A DNA stretch of 10,951 nucleotides from NCBI GenBank assembly GCA_031265715.1, contig JAISCG010000055.1, forward strand, positions 1 through 10,951, given 5' to 3'. Of this stretch, positions 1 through 5,533 are shown in pieces. The notes under the pieces are model-generated. The model was not told the origin of the DNA. It was given only the letters and a program-made list of their open reading frames with translations, and searched no databases. How positions within the stretch are numbered: the stretch's first letter is position 1; every line of letters begins with the position of its first letter. The DNA comes from Holosporaceae bacterium (lineage in GTDB: Bacteria > Pseudomonadota > Alphaproteobacteria > UBA3830). The position numbers and the translations under genes are program-made.

Positions 1-227
1 TTAGCTTTTCCTGCCGGTACCTGCAATTTTATGTACCCTATAATTTTCTTAGCCATAAACCCTCAACAAATTGTGCATTCGAACGGAGTCTTATACCATA
101 CTATCACCGCTTTTGCAAACTCCTTTCGCTTTTTTCCTTACCACCCCCCAGGGCTTTTTCCCAGAGGTTAAAAAGCAAGAGAGGACTTTTCATAGAGCTG
201 AGATATTAGTAAAATAGAACTAAGAAG
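1..227. other. Gene-poor left edge
   Basis: I see no convincing gene here. On the plus strand one frame stays open from base 1 to a TAA at 169-171 (56 codons), so the tail of a gene entering from the left cannot be excluded. The predicted residues are rich in Phe and Pro and resemble no family I know. A copy of the TTACCACCC motif seen in other spacers of this window lies at 138-146. No tRNA-like or rRNA-like sequence was recognised. Confidence 0.3.
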
Positions 228-362
228 GAGACATCTGACCCAGTAGTTGATATAAGTACTTCAATTATAGCTACATTTTAAAAAACAACCTCAAAATCAA
301 GGGGTTATGCGGCGGTATCGGATAAAGTGAACGCTCTCGTCAACTGCCAGGTTAGATGTCTC
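228..362. mobile_element. IS remnant or MITE-like element bounded by inverted repeats
   Basis: The left end (228-250) and the right end (340-362) are inverted repeats of about 23 bp. The outer 19 bases fit GAGACATCTRACCYRGYAG with four differences, all transitions, and TTGA then continues on both arms. The 135-bp interior is far too short for a transposase. A plus frame over 271-330 ends in TGA at 328-330, about 30 bp inside the right end, and could be the last codons of a decayed transposase. No clear target-site duplication is visible. The family is not assigned. A chance palindrome of this quality is unlikely, but mobility is inferred. Confidence 0.45.
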
Positions 363-389
363 AGATTTTGGTGATCTTGCCGACAGATT

Positions 390-1085
390 CTAATGAATTA
401 TCTTGTCTGAACAGCATTTTTTGTATTTTTTTCCGGATCCGCAGGGGCAAGGATCGTTTTGATCGATTTTGCCTTCGCCGATCGGTTGAGAAATACCATC
501 AGAATTACTGAAACGTGAGTATATAAATATCACGCAGAAAGGTAGAGTGTCCACCAATTCTTCTCTCATTTTCAGAGTTATTTCCTCATCGAACAGGGGA
601 GGCATATCTTTGGGCAATTCGTTGCCTCCGAATGCCAGCATGAAAAAAGGCATGAACGCCATGCTTTCATCCTCATCTCGCATCATCGATTCAAAGTTTT
701 CATTACCCAAAAGAATTCCATGGAGAAAACCGATCGACCAGATCATTCCAATCTCCGGAATATCTTCCACCAAAGGTACAAACCTCCCATTTCTCAGGCG
801 ATCACCAATGCTGTTCCGGTAGCGCATCAGTAACTCGAAAAAATCACAAAACTGCTCTTCGTCCTCAAATGGCGGCTCACTCCCCTGTTCCTCTCCATAT
901 ATCATGTGCAGGTAGCTGCTTGAAGGCATCAGTTTGTGACAGCAGTGAAGCGCTGCAAAGAATCCGTCCAACATTTCAAGGGTCATGGCTTCCTCAGAGG
1001 GAAACGAACCAAGAATATCGCTCAATTTTTTCATTTCTTCGTCGCAAAAAGGCTCCAGCTTCTTATCGTCTGGGTGTGTCGGCAT
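390..1085 (-). CDS. UPF0149/YecA-like protein with C-terminal SEC-C motif
   Basis: This 231-residue cytosolic protein has two recognisable parts. Near residues 34-50 a segment with LDGFFAALHC matches the N-terminal signature of the UPF0149 (YecA/YgfB) family. The C-terminus carries PCPCGSGKKYKKCC, a SEC-C motif whose Cys residues 213, 215, 224 and 225 are the expected zinc ligands. SEC-C tails occur on SecA, where they bind SecB and ribosomes, and on many stand-alone proteins of unclear role, so a link to protein export or ribosomes is only an inference. ATG at 1085 is preferred over GTG at 1088 because AAAGGA lies seven bases before the ATG. A minus-strand TAGAAT box at 1116-1111 could be its -10. 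No partner gene is evident: the upstream gene is on the same strand but separated by 116 bp that contain a repeat. Confidence 0.85.
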   Translation of the reverse strand: MPTHPDDKKLEPFCDEEMKKLSDILGSFPSEEAMTLEMLDGFFAALHCCHKLMPSSSYLHMIYGEEQGSEPPFEDEEQFCDFFELLMRYRNSIGDRLRNGRFVPLVEDIPEIGMIWSIGFLHGILLGNENFESMMRDEDESMAFMPFFMLAFGGNELPKDMPPLFDEEITLKMREELVDTLPFCVIFIYSRFSNSDGISQPIGEGKIDQNDPCPCGSGKKYKKCCSDKIIH

Positions 1086-1155
1086 CACTTTTTCCTTTCA
1101 AACAAGGGCAATTCTACCAAATACGTTCTCGAAAAGCCAGAGCCCACATAAGAAA

Positions 1156-1189
1156 TCTTACCACCCGCCGCATTTGATCGGGTATTTCC
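1156..1189. repeat. Dispersed extragenic repeat, TTACCACCCG family, copy 1
   Basis: The segment begins TCTTACCACCCG and continues CATTTGATCGGGTATTTCC. It matches 5037-5070 with about seven mismatches in 34 bases. Further short copies of the core TTACCACC lie at 138-146, at 1195-1202 and, inverted, at 6680-6692. All copies lie between genes. Confidence 0.6.
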
Positions 1190-1201
1190 CCTCGTTACCA
1201 C

Positions 1202-2182
1202 CTATTCCTGTTCGGCAAGCCCTTCGGCAATGGAGGCCGGCGACTCGGGAGATGCATCGGCACCCACGAGCTTAATGCTATACAGAAGTTCTGCCATCAA
1301 TTCTTCAAGTCTTTTCATGTCAGGCTCGAGTCCTTTCGGAAGGTCCGGATTATTCCTCATTTCTTCAACTCTTTTTTGCATGCCGGATAAAATGTGCCCC
1401 ATAATTATGAAAGCTTCCTCCATTTTTCGCCTGCTCACATTCGCAATTTCTTGCGAAGCCTGATCATAGTGATTTTTCTGATTAACAACAGTACGTTGCA
1501 TCCCACTCAGTTCTTCTCTCATTTTAGCGTTTTCCGACACCTGTTGATCATGGGCCTTTTGCTTTTCTGCAAGTTCCTGAGCTTTTTGGGAGAGCTGCCG
1601 CGCGGTTTCTCCGTGCTTATCCTTTTCGCTGCTGATTTCTTTGCTTTTTTCCTCTAAATCTCTTCTATGCGACTCTACTTCCTCGTTTTTTTGGGATAGT
1701 TTTTCTTTGTGATCGGCTATTTCTTCTTCTTTTGTTTTGATCTCTTTTATATGGTCAATGACTACCAGTTTAGCGGCATTCAATTTTTCATTCAATTGGT
1801 TGACTTCTTTCTTAGTATTTGCAAGTTTTCCTTCGGTGTCTGAAAGTTTTTCCCTGGTACTCTCCAGTTCTTTTTTTGTATTCTCGAATTCTTTTCCGGC
1901 GTTTTCGACTGCCTTGTTAACGCTTTTTTGTAAATTCACCAATTCTTCCAACGACGATCCGGAAGATTTCTCAGGTAACGGCGAAGGTTTTGATTCGTCT
2001 TGACCTGAAATCTGCTCGGCAGGTTTGTTGCGTTGGGCGCTTTTTTTTACCAAGGAGCTCCGAGCGACTTTTGTAACAGGTCCGACGGCTGACGAACCTT
2101 TTCCGGCTTCAGCTTTCAATAAATCGAAGTTCAATGTCGAAAAAGCGACAATCCCCAGGAATACACAAACATTTTTTTTCAT
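1202..2182 (-). CDS. Exported coiled-coil protein
   Basis: This 326-residue protein starts with MKKN followed by a hydrophobic stretch and a likely cleavage after KAEA near residue 26, so it is predicted to cross the inner membrane. Residues 27-75 are Ser/Lys/Pro-rich and probably disordered. Residues 78 to about 258 are an almost unbroken Lys/Glu/Gln-rich heptad pattern (for example ELESTREKLSDTEGKL), i.e. a long coiled coil of the rod or tether type. A shorter helical segment follows (about 260-306), then an Ala/Ser/Glu tail. A longer frame reaches back to 2236, but the signal peptide fixes the start at 2182, and GGAAGTGG lies just upstream. No enzymatic motif is visible. It is divergent from the beta-barrel gene at 2415, and the two may share a regulatory region. 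A structural, envelope-linking or host-facing role is inference. Confidence 0.75.
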   Translation of the reverse strand: MKKNVCVFLGIVAFSTLNFDLLKAEAGKGSSAVGPVTKVARSSLVKKSAQRNKPAEQISGQDESKPSPLPEKSSGSSLEELVNLQKSVNKAVENAGKEFENTKKELESTREKLSDTEGKLANTKKEVNQLNEKLNAAKLVVIDHIKEIKTKEEEIADHKEKLSQKNEEVESHRRDLEEKSKEISSEKDKHGETARQLSQKAQELAEKQKAHDQQVSENAKMREELSGMQRTVVNQKNHYDQASQEIANVSRRKMEEAFIIMGHILSGMQKRVEEMRNNPDLPKGLEPDMKRLEELMAELLYSIKLVGADASPESPASIAEGLAEQE

Positions 2183-2414
2183 AACACCACTTCCACTACT
2201 ATAAATTTCACTGTCGTAAACACTAAACGCGCTCATTTTCGTACAATAAAATTAAAAAACGTTTAAAATATAAAAAAATATTTTTTTCCATAGGAAACCA
2301 AATTTTTTTATGAAAAAAGCAAAACATTAGTCGATTTTTAAACATTATTTATTACTAATATTATCAACGCCTTGTGTATACCCGGCTTTGTATGCGTTTT
2401 ATGGAGAGTTTATT
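2183..2414. promoter_or_regulatory. AT-rich divergent intergenic region
   Basis: This 232-bp spacer separates two divergently oriented exported-protein genes, so it must hold both promoters. It is very AT-rich between 2240 and 2370. I could not fix a -35/-10 pair with confidence on either strand. GGAGAG at 2403-2408, eight or so bases before the ATG at 2415, is the ribosome binding site of the right-hand gene. A seven-codon ATG-to-TAG frame at 2310-2330 has no ribosome site and is not called. Confidence 0.4.
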
Positions 2415-3611
2415 ATGAGAAAGATTCTGTCAGTTGTGTGTGCGCCGTGTTTTATTTTGTGTAACGCCTGTTGTTATACTGAAAACAGCGTGAATTCTGC
2501 GAAAAAAGAGGAATTTCTGAAGGAAGTAATGAGGGAAAATCGTTCATCATATCGTGCGAGTGGGGATCTCGATTCCCAAAAAGCTCATTTTCTCGATGAA
2601 ATAAAAAGTGAGATGAAAAAAATGTCTTCTTCCCCGAACTCAATAGTCGTTGCATCCGTTGAAAGATCAGAAAAAACATCGGGAAAAGATCTTAGCTCCG
2701 GAAAAGCGCGTCTTCTCAATGAAATAAAAAGCGAAATGGAAAAAGTACCTCCCTCTCAGGACTCAAAAACAGAACTTGAAGAAAAACAGCAAAAAGCAGT
2801 TGCAAAAGAAAAAAAACATGCGATCCGCAGAGATTTCAGAAGAGAAATTGAAGGCTGGTATGCCGGCGCAGGGACCGTTTATTCCATCACCAACATGCGC
2901 GCAATCAATCTGAGCGTTGGTTTTGAAGGAGACTCTCGGACAAACCGTATATCGGACGTATCCGTTTCGCTGGGAGCTGCCAGCGGGATTTCGAATTGCA
3001 GTATACAGGACGGTGCGAACGGGGGAGTCTTTCCGTACCGCTTTAAAGCCTCCGGCAATGTTACCAGCGACTTTGTCAGGGGCAAAAGCAATAAAGTCGG
3101 ATTTTCTGTAGCCGGAGGATTTGGAAAGTTTGTTCACGGCGACGTCTACGCCGGCGCTGACGTCTGCCTCGATTTTGTGAAAAAACAAACCGACGTGTTA
3201 GAAGCATTTACCACAAGAGTCGCCTATAAAAGTCAGATAAAACAAGGCGGTGTTACACCGACGGTTGCGGCGAGAATAGGCGTATACAGCGATACTCTGG
3301 ATTCGATGATCTACGGAAGATTTGGATTCTCCCTCATAAAATCCGATGCGGAAATAACCGGCCTGGGGAAAGTGAAAATGGCCTCTGTCGCTCCCGTCGT
3401 CGGGGCCGGGTTGCAAAAAAAATTCGATCATTTTTCAGTGCGCATGGAAGGCGATTACAGATTCTTGACGCATAAAGAGGCGAACCTCTCAAGGGGAACA
3501 ATCGATGCGGACGGATTTGGCGGTGACGTTACAAACGTGAAGGTTACCAACGGCGTTCGTTTGAAATCCCACGGATATGCGATGAGAATTATGTCCATGT
3601 TACATATGTAG
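2415..3611 (+). CDS. Predicted outer-membrane beta-barrel protein with repeated N-terminal motif
   Basis: This 398-residue protein begins with a signal peptide (MRKILSVVCAPCFILCNACC) that is unusually rich in Cys. No good lipobox is present. Residues 30-145 are charged and carry three related amphipathic segments, FLKEVMRE (about 34), FLDEIKSEM (about 59) and LLNEIKSEM (about 100). The last two sit in a duplicated stretch of about 20 residues. From about residue 147 (EGWYAGAG) to the end, alternating polar and hydrophobic residues, many Gly and aromatic residues and short turns are typical of an OMP beta-barrel of the opacity-protein or porin-like class. The C-terminus (MSMLHM) lacks the usual final aromatic residue. 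ATG 2415 is chosen over 2388 because of the signal peptide and GGAGAG upstream. A surface or adhesin role is inference; the barrel class is a judgement from pattern only. Confidence 0.7.
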   Translation: MRKILSVVCAPCFILCNACCYTENSVNSAKKEEFLKEVMRENRSSYRASGDLDSQKAHFLDEIKSEMKKMSSSPNSIVVASVERSEKTSGKDLSSGKARLLNEIKSEMEKVPPSQDSKTELEEKQQKAVAKEKKHAIRRDFRREIEGWYAGAGTVYSITNMRAINLSVGFEGDSRTNRISDVSVSLGAASGISNCSIQDGANGGVFPYRFKASGNVTSDFVRGKSNKVGFSVAGGFGKFVHGDVYAGADVCLDFVKKQTDVLEAFTTRVAYKSQIKQGGVTPTVAARIGVYSDTLDSMIYGRFGFSLIKSDAEITGLGKVKMASVAPVVGAGLQKKFDHFSVRMEGDYRFLTHKEANLSRGTIDADGFGGDVTNVKVTNGVRLKSHGYAMRIMSMLHM

Positions 3612-3665
3612 AGTATAAAAAATAAATTTTAGAGAGTTAACATAATATTCATGTATTGCTGAAAT

Positions 3666-3686
3666 AAATACACAGTATTTGTTTTT
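3666..3686 (+). terminator. Weak terminator-like hairpin
   Basis: AAATAC, ACA and GTATTT form a six-pair AT-rich stem, followed by GTTTTT. It lies 55 bp after the stop of the beta-barrel gene and 22 bp before the next start. The stem is weak, and its closeness to the next ribosome site makes a terminator role uncertain. Confidence 0.25.
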
Positions 3687-3707
3687 AACAAGCAGTGGAG
3701 GTAAAAC

Positions 3708-4988
3708 ATGAAAAAAAATATTAGATATACAATAGCCCTCGGTTTCATAACGTTTTTCGTCAGCGACTGCCGGGCTACGCAAATTCCCGGCAGCTCGGGC
3801 TTTGAGGGACAATCAGTACAAGAACAGAATTTGGTACGAAATTTGAATATATTACAATCAAACCTTGCGTTACACATAAATCGAGGATTAGCGGATCTTG
3901 CAGCGGCGATCACAGCTGAGTTTAACTTAAAATTAACGGCGCTCGCAGCTGATCTCAACTCAAGATTAGCGACGTTCGCAGCTGATCTCACCACTATAAA
4001 AGGCAGAATAGGAACAGAATTGCCGTATGAGATCTCATTAATAAAAGCCAGTGTAGGAGCGGGGCTACGGAATGATGTCACCGATATAAAAGCCAGCGTA
4101 GGAGCGGGGCTGCGGAATGATGTCACCGAACTGCGGAGTGATGTCACCGATATAAAAGCCAGCGTAGGAACAGCAGCCGTAGCCGGAATAGCGGGAACCC
4201 TTACGACTATAGATGCAAAATTAGGTGGAACCGGTGACATAATGACGGCCCTAAACGGTCCAATAATGACGGCCCTGGGTGCAAACGGTACAATAATGGG
4301 AATTCTCGGGACTAAGCAAGAAGGCGTTACGATAATGGGAACCCTGGATGCAGGCGGTCCAATAATGATGGCCCTGGGTGGAACCGGTGATATAATGACG
4401 GCCCTAAACGGTCCAATAACGGTGGCCCTGGGTGAAACCGGTACAATAATGACGGCCCTAAACGGTCCAATAACGGTGGCCCTGGGTGCAAACGGTACAA
4501 TAATGGGAATTCTCGGGACTAAGCAAGAAGGCGTTACAATAATGACGGCCCTGGGTGAAACCGGTACAATAATGGGTTCTATCGGGATTCTCGGGACTCA
4601 ACCTGATTCGGATAAGAGGACAGCAAGGGAGATCCTTTTGACCCTCGCGAGCAATGTTATCGATATACATGAAGGCGTGGTAACAAACCTGCCGAAGGAG
4701 ATCGGAGATATAGCAGGCCTCGGAGAGGTATCAAGTATTATTGAAAATCTAAGAGACGCTGTTGCTGCAGTGGAACCTCTTGCTGAAGTAGGAACCGCTC
4801 TTACTACAATAGAGGGAAAAGTCAATGAAATTAGAGCTGCTGTCCTGTCGCTGGAAGAAGAAGACAGTCTGGGAGACGGCGATCAGGAAGGAGTCGGCAA
4901 TCAGGAAGGAGTCGGCAATCAGGAAGGAGACGGCAATCCGGAAGAAGAAGACAGTCAGGAAGAAGTAGACGTTTCGGACGGCGTTTAG
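3708..4988 (+). CDS. Exported repeat-rich protein with acidic tail
   Basis: This 426-residue protein opens with a signal peptide (MKKNIRYTIALGFITFFVSD, likely cut near CRA-TQ at residue 23). Residues 40-115 look like amphipathic helix (LADLAAAITAEF, LTALAADLNSRLATFAADL). Residues 113-155 are a 15-residue repeat, IKASVGAGLRNDVTD, two full copies and partial ones. Residues 172-296 consist of about twelve units of 8-13 residues ending in IMxAL, such as NGPITVAL, GETGTIMTAL and GANGTIMGIL. Residues 300-382 are again helix-like. The tail from 383 is acidic with GNQEG repeats. The start is firm: GGAGG lies six bases before ATG. I recognise no family. The alternating hydrophobic and Gly/Asn-rich pattern could be a solenoid or fibre, but this is inference. 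It follows the beta-barrel gene with a 96-bp gap, so co-transcription is possible but not shown. Confidence 0.75.
   Translation: MKKNIRYTIALGFITFFVSDCRATQIPGSSGFEGQSVQEQNLVRNLNILQSNLALHINRGLADLAAAITAEFNLKLTALAADLNSRLATFAADLTTIKGRIGTELPYEISLIKASVGAGLRNDVTDIKASVGAGLRNDVTELRSDVTDIKASVGTAAVAGIAGTLTTIDAKLGGTGDIMTALNGPIMTALGANGTIMGILGTKQEGVTIMGTLDAGGPIMMALGGTGDIMTALNGPITVALGETGTIMTALNGPITVALGANGTIMGILGTKQEGVTIMTALGETGTIMGSIGILGTQPDSDKRTAREILLTLASNVIDIHEGVVTNLPKEIGDIAGLGEVSSIIENLRDAVAAVEPLAEVGTALTTIEGKVNEIRAAVLSLEEEDSLGDGDQEGVGNQEGVGNQEGDGNPEEEDSQEEVDVSDGV
4041..4175 (+). repeat. 45-bp tandem repeat inside the repeat-rich gene
   Basis: ATAAAAGCCAGYGTAGGAGC begins units at 4041 and 4086 (45 bp each, two base differences over most of the unit). 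A partial 21-bp copy of the unit end and a further start (ATAAAAGCCAGC) follow, encoding the 15-residue IKASVGAGLRNDVTD units. Homology fades in the GTAGGAACAGCAGCC stretch. Confidence 0.85.
4222..4596 (+). repeat. Array of 24-39 bp repeats encoding IMxAL units
   Basis: About twelve imperfect units share the cores ATAATGACGGCCCT, ATAACGGTGGCCCT or ATAATGGGAATTCT. Higher-order copies exist: a block of about 115 bp near 4225-4340 recurs near 4430-4546 with few changes, including the stretch GGGACTAAGCAAGAAGGCGT. All spacings keep the reading frame, as expected of coding repeats that expand by unequal recombination. Confidence 0.85.
4872..4943 (+). repeat. 18-bp tandem repeat, four copies
   Basis: The four units start at 4872, 4890, 4908 and 4926 and follow GGAGWCGGCRATCMGGAA. 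The middle two are identical. Each encodes six residues of the Gly/Asn/Gln/Glu tail, so copy-number change keeps the frame. Confidence 0.9.
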
Positions 4989-5036
4989 ATCGGTTATTAA
5001 GTGGCCACGGTAGATCAGGAGAGGGGGCTCTTGGTC

Positions 5037-5070
5037 TCTTACCACCCGTCTCATTTAATCGAGCGTTTCC
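5037..5070. repeat. Dispersed extragenic repeat, TTACCACCCG family, copy 2
   Basis: TCTTACCACCCG followed by TCTCATTTAATCGAGCGTTTCC matches 1156-1189 at roughly 80 percent identity. It lies 48 bp after the stop of the repeat-rich gene and runs directly into the long palindrome at 5071. Confidence 0.6.
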
Positions 5071-5168
5071 TCGCGTCATTGTGAGGAACAGCGCGACGTG
5101 GCAATCCGGATTTAAAATTTACTTAAATTTGAGTCCTGGATTGCTTCGTTTTTCCCGCAATGACGCGA
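5071..5168. repeat. Imperfect extragenic palindrome (REP/MITE-like)
   Basis: The outer arms TCGCGTCATTG (5071-5081) and CAATGACGCGA (5158-5168) pair perfectly over 11 bases. Inner arms GCAATCC (5101-5107) and GGATTGC (5138-5144) pair over seven. The arm wording (CGTCATTG...GCAATCC / GGATTGCTTCG...CAATGACG) resembles a dispersed palindrome common in intergenic DNA of many bacteria, including intracellular ones. It may be a non-autonomous element or may fold as RNA downstream of the repeat-rich gene. Confidence 0.65.
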
Positions 5169-5253
5169 AAATGTTTCCATAAATACTGCGGAAGACGATT
5201 CAAAGTGAAATTAAAATTCAACGGATGACAAAGCAAACAATAAAAAAAGCTTG

Positions 5254-5309
5254 CATAATCTCGTGTTTAGATGTACAGTGTACATCGTGTCCCGGGGGAT
5301 AACCCTGGG
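5254..5309 (+). promoter_or_regulatory. Palindrome plus GC-rich hairpin in brnQ upstream region
   Basis: Three signals follow one another. CATAAT (5254-5259) could be a -10 box, but no good -35 is placed before it. GATGTAC-AGT-GTACATC (5270-5286) is a perfect 17-bp palindrome that could be a protein operator or an RNA stem. CCCGGGG-GATAA-CCCTGGG (5291-5309) forms a seven-pair stem with one G-U pair. Together they could head the leader of the small ORF and brnQ. I match them to no known riboswitch class. Confidence 0.4.
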
Positions 5310-5315
5310 TTTAGG

Positions 5316-5396
5316 ATGGAGAATACTGTTAAAATGGAAAATTTGTTGAATTATCATTCACAAATATTTATTGTTCCGGTCTTTATTGTGGCCTGA
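5316..5396 (+). CDS. Possible Ile/Val/Leu-rich leader peptide upstream of brnQ
   Basis: A 26-codon ORF starts at ATG 5316, with an in-frame ATG at 5334 giving 20 codons, and stops at TGA 5394-5396. The product ends in IFIVPVFIVA and has two Leu near its start; eight of the last 20 residues are branched-chain amino acids. It lies 137 bp upstream of brnQ, a branched-chain amino-acid carrier, so its content fits a ribosome-sensing leader peptide as in ilv and leu attenuators of enteric bacteria. Ribosome sites are poor: only AGG directly before the first ATG, and GGAG twelve bases before the second. The stop codon lies in the loop of the hairpin at 5389-5402. AT-rich DNA easily gives Ile-rich frames, so this is a hypothesis. 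Confidence 0.3.
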   Translation: MENTVKMENLLNYHSQIFIVPVFIVA

Positions 5397-5417
5397 CGGC
5401 CATATTCTATTTTTTTA
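5389..5417 (+). terminator. Hairpin with T-rich tail in brnQ leader
   Basis: TGGCC-TGAC-GGCCA (5389-5402) forms a five-pair perfect stem with a four-base loop, followed by TATTCTATTTTTTT. The T run starts several bases after the stem, so it is an imperfect intrinsic terminator. It overlaps the end of the small Ile/Val-rich ORF and could act as an attenuator before brnQ. Confidence 0.35.
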
Positions 5418-5464
5418 CATCAATTTGTTTTTTTAATTTTTGTCAAGCTTGGGGGCGTACCATG

Positions 5465-5507
5465 ATAAAGCCTGCTTTATTGACGAAAAAGCAATATATA
5501 TTATCGT
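5465..5507 (+). promoter_or_regulatory. Likely brnQ promoter with overlapping palindrome
   Basis: TTGACG (5480-5485), a 16-base spacer and TATCGT (5502-5507) form a fair sigma70-type promoter, with a start point about 20 bases before the gene. The perfect palindrome ATAAAGC-CT-GCTTTAT (5465-5480) touches the -35 box and would be a natural operator. A second candidate, TTGTCA upstream with GATAAA inside the palindrome, would place the palindrome at the -10 instead. Confidence 0.4.
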
Positions 5508-5533
5508 TTTTTTAAAAGGTTATGAGGACTATT

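Noticed and set aside
1..51. Minus-strand stop at base 1-3 that could end a gene
   Set aside because: The same frame has another stop 16 codons upstream at 49-51, so no gene can end here without a frameshift.
2310..2330. Tiny frame MKKAKH in the divergent spacer
   Set aside because: Only six codons, no ribosome binding site and no repeat or structure supporting it.
3629..4240. 203-codon minus-strand frame with PAPTLAFI repeats
   Set aside because: It is antisense to the repeat-rich exported gene; its repeats simply mirror that gene's repeats, and it lacks a signal peptide or known domain.
5254..5309. tRNA or known riboswitch in the brnQ upstream region
   Set aside because: No cloverleaf, no T-loop consensus and no match to SAM, glycine or T-box features I could recognise.
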